A stretch of DNA of 64,000 bases from Chamaecrista fasciculata (GCA_003254925.1 QANZ01018762.1:1-64000), one strand, 5' to 3'. Shown: positions 32,917-44,914, counted from the stretch's first letter. A program made the numbers and translations. The notes: generated by a model not told the origin, from the sequence alone.

Positions 32917-33334
32917 TGTTATAGGCAAATAACAATGAGCAATAACAGTGAGCACACTATAATTATCAGCAATAACTGAAATGTCCAGAAGCAACCCAGA
33001 ATCCAAATACAAAACCAACAGGAGTAATTAGGTCTCTACGAAATACAAATATAGAGTAGCATAGAATAGAATAAAGAAGAACAGGAGAGAGACAGAGTAG
33101 ACAGAGAGAATGAAGAGAGAAGACAGACAGGAGGAATGTCACACAATACAATGCAATCCATCATTGCCTCTCACTTTCCAGGTTGGCCTTTTCACCCTAT
33201 CACTGCGCCTCAGAGCTTGTGGTCCTGCATTCTGCTCTTCGACTGCCATCTGTCCCACAGCCACGTCACCTCCTCCATCAGCAGTTGACTCATCAGTATT
33301 GCCACGTGTTCTGCCACCTTGGTCATTCATAACA
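32917..33334 (-). repeat. Gypsy 3' LTR (418 bp)
   Basis: Matches the right LTR almost base for base but lacks 26 bases that would follow CAATCCATCATT. Directly inside it on the minus strand is the purine tract GGGGAGGG. The gag-pol stop codon lies within this LTR. Confidence 0.95.
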
Positions 33335-36300
33335 ATACCCTCCCCATAAGCAGACCTTGTCCTCAAGGTCGAATGTCGGATATTGATCCTTAATGGCTGT
33401 AACAGCTTCCCATGTAGGTGAAACTCCAGTATCCCATTGAATGAGCACTTGACTTTCTTCAGAATTCCCGACCAGAACTCGACGTACTCCGAGCACTGCT
33501 ACTGGCGATATAAGAGGTCCAATGTCGTTGGTAAGAAGAGGTAGCGGAACATACTGATCAGTGGAATCCCCCTTGTAAGGCTTGAGCTGCGAGACATGGA
33601 ATACATCATGAATTCTAGCTGTCTCTGGGAGCTTCAAACGATATGCTACCTTCCCCACCTTCTCTGTCACTGCAAATGGACCGAAATAGCGCAGGCTGAG
33701 TTTGTGATTCCGTCGGAGTTGGACTGAGTGCTGTCTGTATGGTTGTAAACGTACTAATACCATGTCTCCAATGTCGAACTCGAGCTCCCTTCGTTGTCGA
33801 TCTGCAAACCTCTTCATCCGTTCCTGTGACCTCTGTAAATGTTCCTTCAGACGGCTGAGGAGTTGGTCACGAGTAGAGAGTTGCTCACGAATATCCGGAG
33901 GGTCCCCATCACTCGGAACGTAGCGCACAATAGTTGGCGGGTCTCTGCCATACACGGCACGGAATGGAGTGATTCCGATTGACGTATGCGTAGCAGTATT
34001 GTACCATAACTCTGCCCATCCTAGGTAGTGAGCCCAATCTCTTGGGTTGTCATAAACATAACACCGAAGATACATTTCTAGGCTTTTGTTAACCGCTTCA
34101 GACTGCCCGTCCGTTTGAGGGTGATAGGCGGAACTCATGTGCAGTGTTGAGCCCTGTAACCTCCATAAGTGTCGCCAAAAAGCACTGGTAAACACCCGAT
34201 CTCGATCAGAGACAATGGTTGTTGGGAGTCCGTGCAACTTGACAACGATCTCGAAGAACTTCTCCGCTACTTGTCGACTCGTGAATCCTGCTTTCAGGGC
34301 AGCAAAGTGGGCATATTTTGATAGCCGATCCACCACCACTAGAATCACTTGACACCCCTTCGACGTGGGTAACCCAGTGATGAAATCCATGGACACATCC
34401 TCCCATATTTGTTGAGGAATGGGTAGTGGTTGCAACAACCCTGCCGGATGCAGCTGCACATGTTTGGCTTGTTGGCACACAGAGCATTCCTGTACAAAGC
34501 GATGGACATCATCCCGCATAGAAGGCCAAAAGTAATTGGCTGCAAGACGATTCAAAGTTCTGATATTACCGGCATGTCCCCCGATTGGCGATGAGTGATA
34601 TTCTAGGAGTAACTTTAGTTGGAGATCCTTGGCAGTCGAGGGCACTACGACTCTGTTACGGCGACAAAGGATCCCATTGCGGACAGAGTATAATGAATGT
34701 TTTGTCGGGTCCTCCATGCACTCCTTCTTGATGGTGGCGAGTTCCTGGTCTGCATCCACCACTTGTTGGATTTCATCTAAAATCGCAAAGGATGGCGAAG
34801 ATGTTGCCATGAAGAAGGAACGAGACAGAGCGTCAGCCACCACGTTAGACTTCCCTGGCTTATATTCGATAGAAAAGCGGAATCCCATCAATTTTGGCAA
34901 CCATTCTTCTTGTTCGGGAGTTTGTATGGTTTGATCAGTTAAATGGTGGAGGCTCTGTTGATCTGTTCTAATGATGAAGTAGTGCCCGAATAAATAATGC
35001 CGGAATTTCGCAACAGCTTCGGTGATAGCCAACATTTCTCGAGCATAAGCTGATCGTTTCTGCATCTTGTTGGGTATTTTCTTGGAAAAGAAGGCTATCG
35101 GGTGGTTGTCTTGGCTGAGCACTGCCCCAATACCTACTCCGGACGTGTCTGTATCAACATAAAAAGTCTTCGAAAAGTCGGGGAGAGCTAGGACTGGTGC
35201 CGTAGTCACACACTCCTTGAGGTGGACAAACGCTGCTTGTGCTGCATCGTTCCAAACGAATGCGTCTTTTTTTAACAGGTCCGTCAACGGCCCGGCGATA
35301 AGGGAATAATTTTTGATAAAGCGCCGATAGTAGCCAGTCAACCCCAAAAATCCTCTCAGGAGCTTAATTGTTTTCGGCACTTCCCATCTCATGATTGCTG
35401 AGACCTTCGCTGGGTCCATTTCCACTCCCATATCAGAGACCACATGTCCCAGGTACTCGATTTTACGCTGCCCAAAGGAGCATTTCGAGATTTTAGCATA
35501 TAAACGATGCTCCTCTAATTTGCTCAGAACACACTCCAAGTGTTGTAAATGCAGAGCCCAATTTTCACTGTAAACCAAAATGTCGTCGAAAAAGACGAGT
35601 ACGAATTTGCGTAAAAATGGCCTGAAAATATCGTTCATAAGTGCCTGAAATGTGGCCGGCGCATTCGTGAGTCCAAATGGCATGACTAGCCATTCGTAAT
35701 GGCCTTGATGCGTTCTAAAAGCCGTTTTGTGCCGATCTTCAGGATGCACTAAAATCTGATGATACCCGGATCTCAAATCCAACTTGGAGAAGAACACGGC
35801 ACCGTGTAGCTCGTCCAATAACTCGTCAACGGTCGGAATTGGAAAGCTGTCCTTCACTGTCACGGCGTTGAGGGCTCTGTAATCTGTGCAGAATCGCCAT
35901 GTCCCATCTTTCTTTTTGACGAGAATGACTGGCGCTGAAAATGGGCTCGAGCTGGGTTGTATGATCCCCTCGGATAGCATTTCTTGAACTATATGCTCTA
36001 TCGCATCCTTCTTCGCGAAGGGGTATCGATATGGTTTCACCTTGACAGGGGGCACGTCGGAGGGAATGGTGATGCGATGATCATAGGTCCGTTGAGGAGG
36101 AAGCCCACGTGGCACTTCAAACACCGAAGAATGGGCCCTAAGTATCCTGGCCAAGTCCTCAGGTAACGAGTTGGGAATGAATTCTGCTGGACTGGTCTCC
36201 TCACCCTTGGCCCATTGCACAGTGTACAACTCAGCAATTGAATGTGTGTTACAAATTCGCTTCAAATGGTTATACTCAGCCTCTTGGGCCTTGGGCCCTT

Positions 36301-37840
36301 TTTCTCCCACCAGAGTGACAAAATGATCTTGAGTGTAAAACTTAATGGATCCAGCCTTGTAGTCTGCGATGTGGGGCCCAAGTGTTGCCAACCAATTTGC
36401 CCCCAACACAATATCGGACCCTGTGACTGGGAGTACATGGGCTGATATTCGGACCCGATTCCCTTGTATGTTCAGGTCCAAATCGCGAACCCTAGCGTTC
36501 CCCTGAAGATAGCTGTCGTTGCCGACCAGCACTTTGAACGGCGGCGTAGTCTCTGCCGGAATCTTCAAAGCTTTCACCAAACGGGGTTGAATGAAGTTGT
36601 CCGAACTTCCGCCATCAAGAAGAATCTGGACTGTTTGTTCACCAATCGTTCCCGTGAATCGAATCGTACCGGTCGCTGTCTCACCACTCAAGGCATTAAA
36701 AGACAGATGGTGTTCCGATGGTTGTTCCGTCGACTCCTCGTTGACTTCCGGCGAGTCTGGTTCAGTGATCTCCGGCTCCACTTCATCCATTTGCAACACA
36801 AAATAGTGCCGATTCGGGCATTTGTGGCTGAGAGAGAATTTGTCATCACATGTATAACAAAGCCCCTTCTCCCGTCTCAGTTGCATCTCCGCTGCCGTCA
36901 TTCGCTTTATTGGCGCTATCGGACTGGTTTTCGGAGTTGGTAGTAATGGTGGTAAACCTGTCCGAGCTGGAGCCTTCTGGTACTGAGTGATACTCGAGCC
37001 CGTCGACGCTGGTGTTGTGTGAGTCGACGTCGACACACCTTGTCGATTTCGGTTATTTCCTAACCCCCATCCTCCTTTCTCGTCATACAACTTCGCCAAC
37101 GCCACCGCGTGCCTAAGTGTACTCGGTGACTGAGCCAGCACGTCACGGCGGACCTCTGGTTTCAACCCACTGATGAAACAGTCCAAGACCGCATCATCTG
37201 ATAACCCTTCAGCCCTGTTCGCGAGAACGATAAACTGCCTGTGATATTCTATAACAGAGGTTGTCTGGTAGAGTTTGAACAGTTTGGCCCTCGGAGCCTC
37301 AAATCGCGATGCTCCAAATTCTTCCTCTAACGCCCTGGTGAAGATGCTCCAGTTCGGAATTTCGTTCTTCTTCCTCATCATCTGGAACCATGGAGTCGCC
37401 ATACCATCCATATGGACTGACGCAATAGTCATTCGCTGGTCGTCGGGAGTTGCATGATATTCGAAGAATTGCTCCGCCTTAAAAATCCAGTCCTGTGGTT
37501 CGGTGCCGTCGAACCTCGGAAAGTCAATCTTGACTGTCTTGGTCTGGAATGGTTGGTAGTGATGGTGTACAGGGTGTGGAGCTAGTGGCGGTGCAGGGAC
37601 TGCTGATGAAGTATCCCCAAGCTGTAATGGTGAGGCCACTGCCACAGGAGATGCCGGAGTGACTGGTAACTTCATCTTCTCCGTGTTCGTCGTTGTCACC
37701 GTGAAGTTCCGGACCAGCACGTCTAACGCAGTCTCCAATCGTTCCATCCTTTTCCCCTGCTCTGTATCGCGACGTTCTAAGAGGTCCACTAACTTCTCCA
37801 TGTGCGAAGCCAGCTCTTTGACTCTGTCATCTTCAGCCAT
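33323..37840 (-). CDS. Gag-pol polyprotein, Ty3/gypsy, 1505 aa
   Basis: One uninterrupted frame encodes the whole retroelement polyprotein. Residues 100-255 are the gag capsid region. Cys328-x2-Cys331-x7-His339-x-Cys341 is a variant zinc knuckle. The protease centre at 409 is DGG (LLDGGSSDNF) rather than the usual D-S/T-G. Reverse transcriptase spans about 600-780 with LDLRSGYHQI and the active-site FFDD (750-753). RNase H lies at about 885-1007 (VDTDTSG, ADALSR). Integrase has an HHCC zinc finger (His1082, His1089, Cys1119, Cys1122) and the catalytic triad Asp1152, Asp1212, Glu1248 with 35 residues between the last two. Residues 1445-1495 resemble a chromodomain tail (VLIQWDTG...PTWE), which in chromoviruses directs integration to marked chromatin. 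The start codon sits 24 bases inside the 5' LTR. The frame runs through the polypurine tract and ends inside the 3' LTR. Confidence 0.97.
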   Translation of the reverse strand: MAEDDRVKELASHMEKLVDLLERRDTEQGKRMERLETALDVLVRNFTVTTTNTEKMKLPVTPASPVAVASPLQLGDTSSAVPAPPLAPHPVHHHYQPFQTKTVKIDFPRFDGTEPQDWIFKAEQFFEYHATPDDQRMTIASVHMDGMATPWFQMMRKKNEIPNWSIFTRALEEEFGASRFEAPRAKLFKLYQTTSVIEYHRQFIVLANRAEGLSDDAVLDCFISGLKPEVRRDVLAQSPSTLRHAVALAKLYDEKGGWGLGNNRNRQGVSTSTHTTPASTGSSITQYQKAPARTGLPPLLPTPKTSPIAPIKRMTAAEMQLRREKGLCYTCDDKFSLSHKCPNRHYFVLQMDEVEPEITEPDSPEVNEESTEQPSEHHLSFNALSGETATGTIRFTGTIGEQTVQILLDGGSSDNFIQPRLVKALKIPAETTPPFKVLVGNDSYLQGNARVRDLDLNIQGNRVRISAHVLPVTGSDIVLGANWLATLGPHIADYKAGSIKFYTQDHFVTLVGEKGPKAQEAEYNHLKRICNTHSIAELYTVQWAKGEETSPAEFIPNSLPEDLARILRAHSSVFEVPRGLPPQRTYDHRITIPSDVPPVKVKPYRYPFAKKDAIEHIVQEMLSEGIIQPSSSPFSAPVILVKKKDGTWRFCTDYRALNAVTVKDSFPIPTVDELLDELHGAVFFSKLDLRSGYHQILVHPEDRHKTAFRTHQGHYEWLVMPFGLTNAPATFQALMNDIFRPFLRKFVLVFFDDILVYSENWALHLQHLECVLSKLEEHRLYAKISKCSFGQRKIEYLGHVVSDMGVEMDPAKVSAIMRWEVPKTIKLLRGFLGLTGYYRRFIKNYSLIAGPLTDLLKKDAFVWNDAAQAAFVHLKECVTTAPVLALPDFSKTFYVDTDTSGVGIGAVLSQDNHPIAFFSKKIPNKMQKRSAYAREMLAITEAVAKFRHYLFGHYFIIRTDQQSLHHLTDQTIQTPEQEEWLPKLMGFRFSIEYKPGKSNVVADALSRSFFMATSSPSFAILDEIQQVVDADQELATIKKECMEDPTKHSLYSVRNGILCRRNRVVVPSTAKDLQLKLLLEYHSSPIGGHAGNIRTLNRLAANYFWPSMRDDVHRFVQECSVCQQAKHVQLHPAGLLQPLPIPQQIWEDVSMDFITGLPTSKGCQVILVVVDRLSKYAHFAALKAGFTSRQVAEKFFEIVVKLHGLPTTIVSDRDRVFTSAFWRHLWRLQGSTLHMSSAYHPQTDGQSEAVNKSLEMYLRCYVYDNPRDWAHYLGWAELWYNTATHTSIGITPFRAVYGRDPPTIVRYVPSDGDPPDIREQLSTRDQLLSRLKEHLQRSQERMKRFADRQRRELEFDIGDMVLVRLQPYRQHSVQLRRNHKLSLRYFGPFAVTEKVGKVAYRLKLPETARIHDVFHVSQLKPYKGDSTDQYVPLPLLTNDIGPLISPVAVLGVRRVLVGNSEESQVLIQWDTGVSPTWEAVTAIKDQYPTFDLEDKVCLWGGYCYE
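33335..33350 (-). other. Polypurine tract
   Basis: On the minus strand TTATGGGGAGGGTAT lies directly before the 3' LTR start, the expected place for plus-strand primer formation. It is also translated as the last codons before the LTR. Confidence 0.75.
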
Positions 37841-37864
37841 TTCCTCTCAACGAAAGCACCAGAT
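37841..37864 (-). other. Candidate primer-binding zone
   Basis: Immediately inside the 5' LTR the minus strand reads ATCTGGTGCTTTCGTTGAGA. The TGGTGC start is in the right place for a tRNA primer site. I cannot name the tRNA with confidence. Confidence 0.5.
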
Positions 37865-38308
37865 TGTTATAGGCAAATAACAATGAGCAATAACAGTGAG
37901 CACACTATAATTATCAGCAATAACTGAAATGTCCAGAAGCAACCCAGAATCCAAATACAAAACCAACAGGAGTAATTAGGTCTCTACGAAATACAAATAT
38001 AGAGTAGCATAGAATAGAATAAAGAAGAACAGGAGAGAGACAGAGTAGACAGAGAGAATGAAGAGAGAAGACAGACAGGAGGAATGTCACACAATACAAT
38101 GCAATCCATCATTCTCCAATCATGCCGTTATCAATCATTGCCTCTCACTTTCCAGGTTGGCCTTTTCACCCTATCACTGCGCCTCAGAGCTTGTGGTCCT
38201 GCATTCTGCTCTTCGACTGCCATCTGTCCCACAGCCACGTCACCTCCTCCATCAGCAGTTGACTCATCAGTATTGCCACGTGTTCTGCCACCTTGGTCAT
38301 TCATAACA
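37865..38308 (-). repeat. Gypsy 5' LTR (444 bp)
   Basis: Same sequence as the left LTR, with an additional 26 bases (CTCCAATCATGCCGTTATCA and flanks) between 38111 and 38140. The extra block contains ATCATT at its border, so slippage between short repeats could explain gain or loss. Confidence 0.95.
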
Positions 38309-38969
38309 CAAATCTACTTTGAACCCTTCCAAATCTCCCTAGAATCTTGGCAAATAATTCAAATCTCCCTAGAATCTTTGCAACCAATTCAAATGCCATT
38401 CTTAAAAATAAAAGTTTAACGTTGTACACGGAAGAACCCGCATAACACACACAAAATTTCATTCTTTTGCCCTTCGTCCTTCACGCCGTCGCTGCCACCA
38501 TTGTATACTACCTCCTCTTCCTCGCCAGACGCTACAGACACCATCACCGGCTCTGTGATCATTTTCCTACACCCAAACTTGTCGGTTGGTGGTTCTTGTC
38601 CCTCTTTTCATTCTTTAGTCCAATACTGTTAACTGTTAAGTCTTTAATTCCTTCTCGTTTAGGGGTTAATTGGGTAATATCAATTGACGATTCTCGATTG
38701 TTCATCCCCACAAAAAAATAGTTTGAGGTTTGTTGCCTATTCAATAACTTTTGATAAAATTTAGACTATCCCTTAAATTGAAATTCTTAGCAAGCACTGT
38801 GTTTTTGTGAATCACAAATGAGGAAGAAGATGGTATTGGTTTCACTACCCATTTTATTATTACTATTATTATCAATCAATAAGTTATGTAAAGTAAAATT
38901 CACACATATGCTTGCCATGAGCCCATGACGTATTATTATACATGGAATTGGTTATTTATTTAGGATTTC

Positions 38970-38998
38970 CATATATATATATATATATATATATATAC
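38970..38998. repeat. (TA)n microsatellite
   Basis: About 14 TA units within the resumed part of the older LTR-like remnant. Confidence 0.9.
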
Positions 38999-40128
38999 TA
39001 GGGGCTTTGCGTGTCCTAAGGGGCACGCAAATATGTATGTAAAATAAATGAGGGACCAAATCGTTAACTCAGTAAAAAATAAGAGATCAAATAATAATTT
39101 TTCTCTTATTATTAATTTTGTACTATAGTTTTAAAATGTGGACTACCAGAAAGGGGTGGAGCCATATAATATAAGATATATATTACATGTAAAGCATTGA
39201 AAAGTTATTTTATGTTAAAAATATGAATTCTAATACTAGTTGTATTTCCAAATGAATTGCTTGAATTTCATAAATTAATTTATCGATTTTTATGTCTCAA
39301 TAGGATTTCAAGTATGTATAGATGATGAGGATATGATAACTTCTGATAATGGGTTGTCATCAATAAATTAGTCTTCTAGTTGATAAATGGATAGTAGCGC
39401 GAAGGGTTAGATGTTTGGGTCTTTAGGTTTCAATTTTTGGGTTGTAATGTTGATTGAGACTTTAATTGTGATTGTGTTATAGATTTTTCTGTACCCGTTA
39501 TTGATCAGCATCAAAAGGGGCGTATTTATCTATTCTTCTAATAGAGGTGAGTGGCTTCTCATTTTTGTCTTGTTGAGGAATTGATTGATGATTGCTTGAT
39601 GCCAATGTTGTGAATTAATTCGTGTTGATACCTGATTGGAATCACAAAGTTTGAGTGTTTGGAAATGCGAGTTTACAAACTCTGAATGTATTATTGATGA
39701 TGAATTTTCAAGTGTTTAAAAAGCACTACTGAATGTAATTATAATTAATGTGAATTTGGTTGTGTTTGCGCATGCTCCCTTGCGATGGGTTGGGACAGAT
39801 TTTGGAATTACTCTTCATGGATGAGTAGAGACGGATTACTCCCCAATGTCGAGTTGAGACGAATTTGTTGATCACTCCCCAAGAAGGGTTGAGACAGATA
39901 CATATGTAAATTGACATGGTTTACTTTTATTATGGTTCTTGTCTTCTTGATTGCATTGGCTGCTATAGTGTAGTGAGGGTCTTGTTTTCCTTATCGTTTT
40001 AAGTTGCTATTATTGAAATTGTTATTACTTGTAATTATTGATATGTGGCTATATCTCCCCCATGTGGTGGCATCATGCACAACAACGGAATGAGTTAGTC
40101 ATTCGCTGAGTTATGACTCACCCCTCTC

Positions 40129-42096
40129 CATTTTCATCTTGACCGCACCCTTCTATCGCTAGTATGTCTGAATTGCTAACACAAAAATAAGAAAGGGAAA
40201 CCCTAAATTTTAGGTTAGGGACTTTGTGCTGAGTGAGGAGCAATCTATTGTTTACCTGCTTTATATAGTGTTATATAATACTCCCAATCCCATTATATGA
40301 ACCTTGTGTTTTTATTCTGCAACCTTGTCTCACATATTCTTTCTTGATTGTAGACATTGACTCCAAATTGACAACCCAATTTTTGAAGCTAAATCATTAA
40401 AAAAAAGGCAAAATAGTTTGAAAAATTATGCAAAGCACTCTTACTTGTTGTCAAATTAGCTTGTTTGCCAAACAAGTCCTTGATTCCTTGCTTTGATTCT
40501 ATAGAGGAATTATAGGAATATTATTTTTGGAGAACTAGTACTATTTCTTTTACTCATCTCAAGGCCAGACTTGTAGACTAGTATCAAATTAGAATTACCC
40601 TCTCTAACATCTTTGAAACCCTTGAACCCAACAGTCACTCAATAGCATCATCTTGTAAAGACTTTGACCATCAATAAGTCATTTCAAACGAAGATGGCAA
40701 TCTATAAACCCCATTTGGCTATCCACAAACTTACAATTCAAATTATCATAAGTAGTAAAAAAAAAAGGTCTCAAACCTTTCTAGAAGGCTCATGATTTGA
40801 GGAAAGAATGTAAGGTAACAGTTCTTGCATGTGTCATTAACCACTTATCATATGATTTTGGAAAAATTCATGGGGTTTCTTTCGAAAACAAGTTATTCCA
40901 TGATAAAATGACTAATGGGGAGAATTCTACTCGAGCTACTATTTTGGGCCTTATTGAACCATCAAACTCTCTCTCATGATGTGATGATATGCAGATGGTA
41001 TAAGCTTTGTTATGGTGATCGTAACGTCAATGGTACATTACTTCCAGACTTATAATTTCGTTATTTTTATCTTAATATTTATATATCTTATTTTTCCAAT
41101 ACCATTTCTCTTATCTTATCTTCCCTTGACTCCAGTCTCCATCTTCTCTGTTTTTTCTTTTCTCAAACTTCGAGAATCGAGTGTCTAACACTTGCAATAA
41201 TAAATGTTATTTATTTATTTTTTTCTAAAACAAAGCTTTTCCTCCTCTCTCTATTCAGTCTTTAGCTTCCTTTCTTCCTTGTCCTCTCAAACCCTTATGT
41301 TCTCTTCTATTCTCTTTTATACTTCATAAACAAAGCATTTGGCTACTCTCTAATTGTTTATCCAACATAACACTAGTCACTAGCTACGACTTATTGTTTG
41401 AGGGAAGAGAAGACAACGAAGAGATTCCCCTTTGGAGCAAAAATAGAGAAAAAAGCATTGAGAATACTAAATAAATTACCTCTCCTTTTGAGCCAACTAC
41501 TAGTGTCACTATATCAAATGAATACATTCCTGAAAATCCTACCCAATGGTAGACCAAAGGAAAAGAATAATTCTAGAGCAAAGTAAAAGAAGAACAACAT
41601 AGAAATACCAAATATATATTCTGAAACAAGAAATCAATTTGCAGAATAAAATCAAGAAGCAAAATGCATAGAGTGAGAGATGAAATGATGTAGTTGAAAT
41701 TTGAAAACATTTATGGGTCCGACACGGTAAACAAGTGAGAAAAAAATATTCTTGGATAATGTAGAAAAATATGCATGAATGAGATATGAGAGAATCTTTT
41801 GAAATTGAATCTATATCAAGTTCATTTTGTTGCATGCATGTCTCTATCATATGACATACACTCTCTAATTCCATTAATATTCATTGTCAATATTGTTTAC
41901 TCGGTTTCACTTTTCATGCTTCTTCTAAAATTTGATTAATTAACTTCACCGTGCACATTAATTAACTTTTCGATATACAACATATGTCTCCTCTATATAT
42001 AAATCTCCTCACTTTCTCTTCACTAAACACAACATCGCCATTAATAGGTCATTGCTCCTAGCTAGGCGAATAAGTGCCATCTCTCTCTCTATATAT

Positions 42097-42129
<33 letters not shown>

Positions 42130-42479
42130 CATGCCCTTTAGTCGTATACTATGATGTGATTTATACAAGAAAAAAGTGTTGAAGAAATTATATATGTTAC
42201 ACGTATCTATAATCCCATAAGTATAGAATAATTGTTTACATTTTTTCCTTAAATAAATAGCAGCTCTGAATAAATAACAAATTATTGAACATACCATAAA
42301 GGCTAATTAATAAAGTAAGAAAAAAATGACATATATGTATATATTTTATAATCACCTTCTCATTATGTACACTATATAAATTAAATTAATTAATTAAAAC
42401 TGTTAAAAATTGTCTCATTATGCGATGTAGTACATGTTATTAGGAGTATTATTGTGCAATACATATATAACGGGATTGC
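40129..42479. repeat. Local duplication copy A (partner 45363-49050)
   Basis: From TCTTGACCGCACCCTTCTAT to about 41717 this matches 45363-47771 closely, with several large differences. Copy B has about 920 extra bases (46038-46960), a short segment is inverted between copies (41005-41045 versus 47062-47103), and A has private sequence at 40863-41000. The similarity resumes weakly near 42340-42479, matching 48920-49050. Text is gene-like in places, but no intact frame is recognised. The first 180 bases are part of the palindrome arm seen at 45363-45535. Confidence 0.85.
42102..42129. repeat. (TA)n microsatellite
   Basis: About 14 TA units downstream of CTCTCTCTCT and ATATATATGCC. Confidence 0.9.
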
Positions 42480-44914
42480 TGTAACACCTCGATTTTTGAA
42501 AAAGGACTTATTTGAAAGAAAATGAAGTTTGGGTGATCTTTAACAATTATAAGAGAGTAATTTCTAAGAGGATATTGGGGGTAAATGTTGAGTTGCAATT
42601 CATAAGGGACTAAACTGAAAAATATTGAAGTTATTGTAATTTTTTTGGTAAATGAGTGTTTGAGAACAATAAGAGGTATGAATATGATTCAAATGAGATG
42701 ATGAAATTGTGTTGTGGGAAAGGAATAAGTTTTAAGGAGTTAAGTGATAATTTTTACAAGATAAGAAAATTAGACATGATGGTGGGAAGGACTAAATTAC
42801 AAATTTGGAAAATTGTTATGATTATGGATGAAATTAAGTAAATTGTTGGAGGAAGCTTATAGGCTAGTGGGAGATATGGAGGGACATAATTGTGAATTTA
42901 TGGTAAATTAAAGTGCATTCAAGGGAGTGTTTTAAGAGAAATTAGAAAGTGTGTGGGGCAGAATTATAGTTTTGACCAATGTTATAAATGTTAATATATG
43001 GATATATATATATATATATATATATATGGGAGAAGGAGAACCGACTTAGGGTAACAAAGAAACAGACAAGAGAAGGAGAAAAGAGAGAGACGGAGCCGAG
43101 AGGAAGGAGGAAGAAGAGGAAATTGAAGGGAAACTTTGCCAAGACCAAAATCAAGATGAAATTCTCAAGTTTGGAGGACCAATTTGCTTTGAGGTAGGGT
43201 TACATCTCTTTTCTCCTCTTTACAACTTCTCTTTCTCTCCATTTTTGTTGGTTGTGAGTTCATGGTAAAATTGTGAATCATGAGAGAAGTGTTGAAACTT
43301 GAAAGAAAAGATGATTATTTGATGGTTTGAGGTATTTTGAGTTGAAATTTGGAAGATTAGGTGAGTTGTTTGCAAGAGGAAAAGTGTAACAAATGATAGG
43401 GTTTTGGGATTGAATTCTTGAGAGAAATGGCTTAGAATTGTTGTTTGATGTGTTAATGAATGTTTTTGATGTTTAAACTTGAGTTTTGGATCAATTTTAG
43501 CCTTGGAAAGATGAAATTTTGGCCAAAACCACTGCTGTCCTGTTTTGCTCTGTTTTACACCCAGGTTTTCTGGTTTTCTGCAGAATTTCTGTGTTCTTTT
43601 AAAAAATTTCTGTTTTGGTCCAAATGGTTTCTTTTGCTTATAAATGGATGCTTTGGACTAATTTGAGACAAAAACCTTATGAGAAATGACTTTGGAATGT
43701 GAAACAAAAACCTTTTGGGAAATGATTTTGAAATATGATTGAAATGTATGAAATGGAAATTATATGAATTTGTGATAATGAAGATACAACTGAGAAATGA
43801 AATTGTGTAGGTAGATGTTATTTGGTATAAAAAGGAATTTTAGAATAAATGATTATGAGTTATTTGTGTTGTTGGAAACCAAGTTTTGGGAATATTATTG
43901 AGTATTTATATTATGGAAAATGTTGTGAAATAGTTTGTGTTATGGAACTTAAGGATGAAATTCCTCACTTGTTAATTTTATCATGGATAGTATTATTTTG
44001 GAAATTTTATATTTGGAAAAGTTTTGTGATGATATAACTTGGAAATTTGAATATGTAATGTGATGGATAATGAAAATGGAAAGAATTGTGTCATGATTAT
44101 CCGAGGGTGGATTCCCTCCCCGTTTATTCGCGATGAGTATTCGGGTAACGGCTATGGTGGATTCCATAGTTGGCCTAAGGTGGATTCCTTAGGTGACAGA
44201 CTACTTGGTTTGTGCGCACACCGGGGAACGCTCCGGAAAGCCTAGGTCGAGATGACCATTGGAAATATAATCATGACAATGTTTATTATACCGACTATAC
44301 CAATTGGTATCACGGGTGTCGGGTGTCGCGCGGGTACGGTCGGTAATATATGTGTTCTGAAATTGTACATCTAACGAGTATTTTGAAAGAAAGACGGTTT
44401 ATAGTGTTGTGAATAAAAGGAATGTTCTGTAAATATTATTATTGATATTATATTTATATTGAGATTGTTACGTTAAGTATGATTCTTGAAAGAGAGATAA
44501 TATGATGATATTTATTTTGTTGAGATTGACATATAAATAATGTTATGGATTGTTGTAAATATCGACAAATTTGTATTGAAGGTTGTAGTTGTTTGAGGAT
44601 TGGTGGTAAAGTAGAACATGTGTAACTCTACTGAGAATTTGTTCTCACCCCTTCCACATTTCAGTTTTTATTGTGCAGAGACGAACAAGTAGTGGTCCAA
44701 ATTGTGGTAGTAACCCACTGGCTGAGGATTTACACCCAACTCTTTGATTTCTGTTAGTTCTTGGTAGGTTATTAATTGATAATTATAGTTATGTATGTGT
44801 TGTTTCGGGCCCTGCGTGGCTGTTTTGGGGGCGAAGCTCTTGTATTGTATTGTATATAGATGAGGCAGATTCTATAGTGAGCTGTAATCTTGTTTTATAT
44901 TATAAGGTGTTACA
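42480..44914 (+). mobile_element. Solo LTR, 2435 bp
   Basis: Ends are TGTAACACC and GGTGTTACA, a perfect 9-base inverted tip with TG...CA. Flanking pentamers are ATTGC (42475-42479) and ATTGG (44915-44919), matching at 4 of 5. A GC-rich block at 44100-44350 and a TTCTCACCCCTTCC stretch near 44643 are typical of the long LTRs of Tekay/Del-like chromoviruses; this affiliation is by resemblance. No internal domains or second LTR are present. It lies within the left arm of the palindrome that continues at 44915. A TA run is at 43002-43027. Confidence 0.82.

Larger units (their letters stand above)
32917..38308 (-). mobile_element. Complete Ty3/gypsy LTR retrotransposon (chromovirus-like)
   Basis: Two near-identical LTRs (32917-33334 and 37865-38308), each starting TGTTAT and ending ATAACA on the plus strand, bracket a single long gag-pol frame on the minus strand. 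Flanking pentamers are CAGAT and CAAAT, a target duplication with one difference. The right LTR is the 5' LTR. The LTRs differ mainly by a 26-base block present only in the right one. Everything expected of an autonomous element is present in order: LTR, primer-binding zone, gag, protease, reverse transcriptase, RNase H, integrase, chromodomain-like tail, polypurine tract, LTR. Confidence 0.95.
32637..40128 (+). mobile_element. Older LTR-like remnant hosting the gypsy element
   Basis: 32637 begins TGTAATATCCCAAAATTTTA, a typical start of large chromovirus-class LTRs and similar in style to TGTAACACC at 42480. The sequence is broken by the gypsy element at 32917-38308 and resumes to about 40128, ending near GAGTTATGACTCACCCCTC. 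That corresponds to the TTGTTCTCACCCCTTCC block about 270 bases before the end of the LTR at 42480-44914. The true right end is missing because the duplicated segment starts there. At 39750-39905 three loose repeats carry CTCCC and GAGTTGAGACGGAT motifs. It is inferred from end sequence and layout, not from paired LTRs. Confidence 0.5.

Noticed and set aside
33110..33349. Small frames in the gypsy LTRs (also 38058-38419)
   Set aside because: Identical in both LTRs and without motifs; shadows of repeat sequence.
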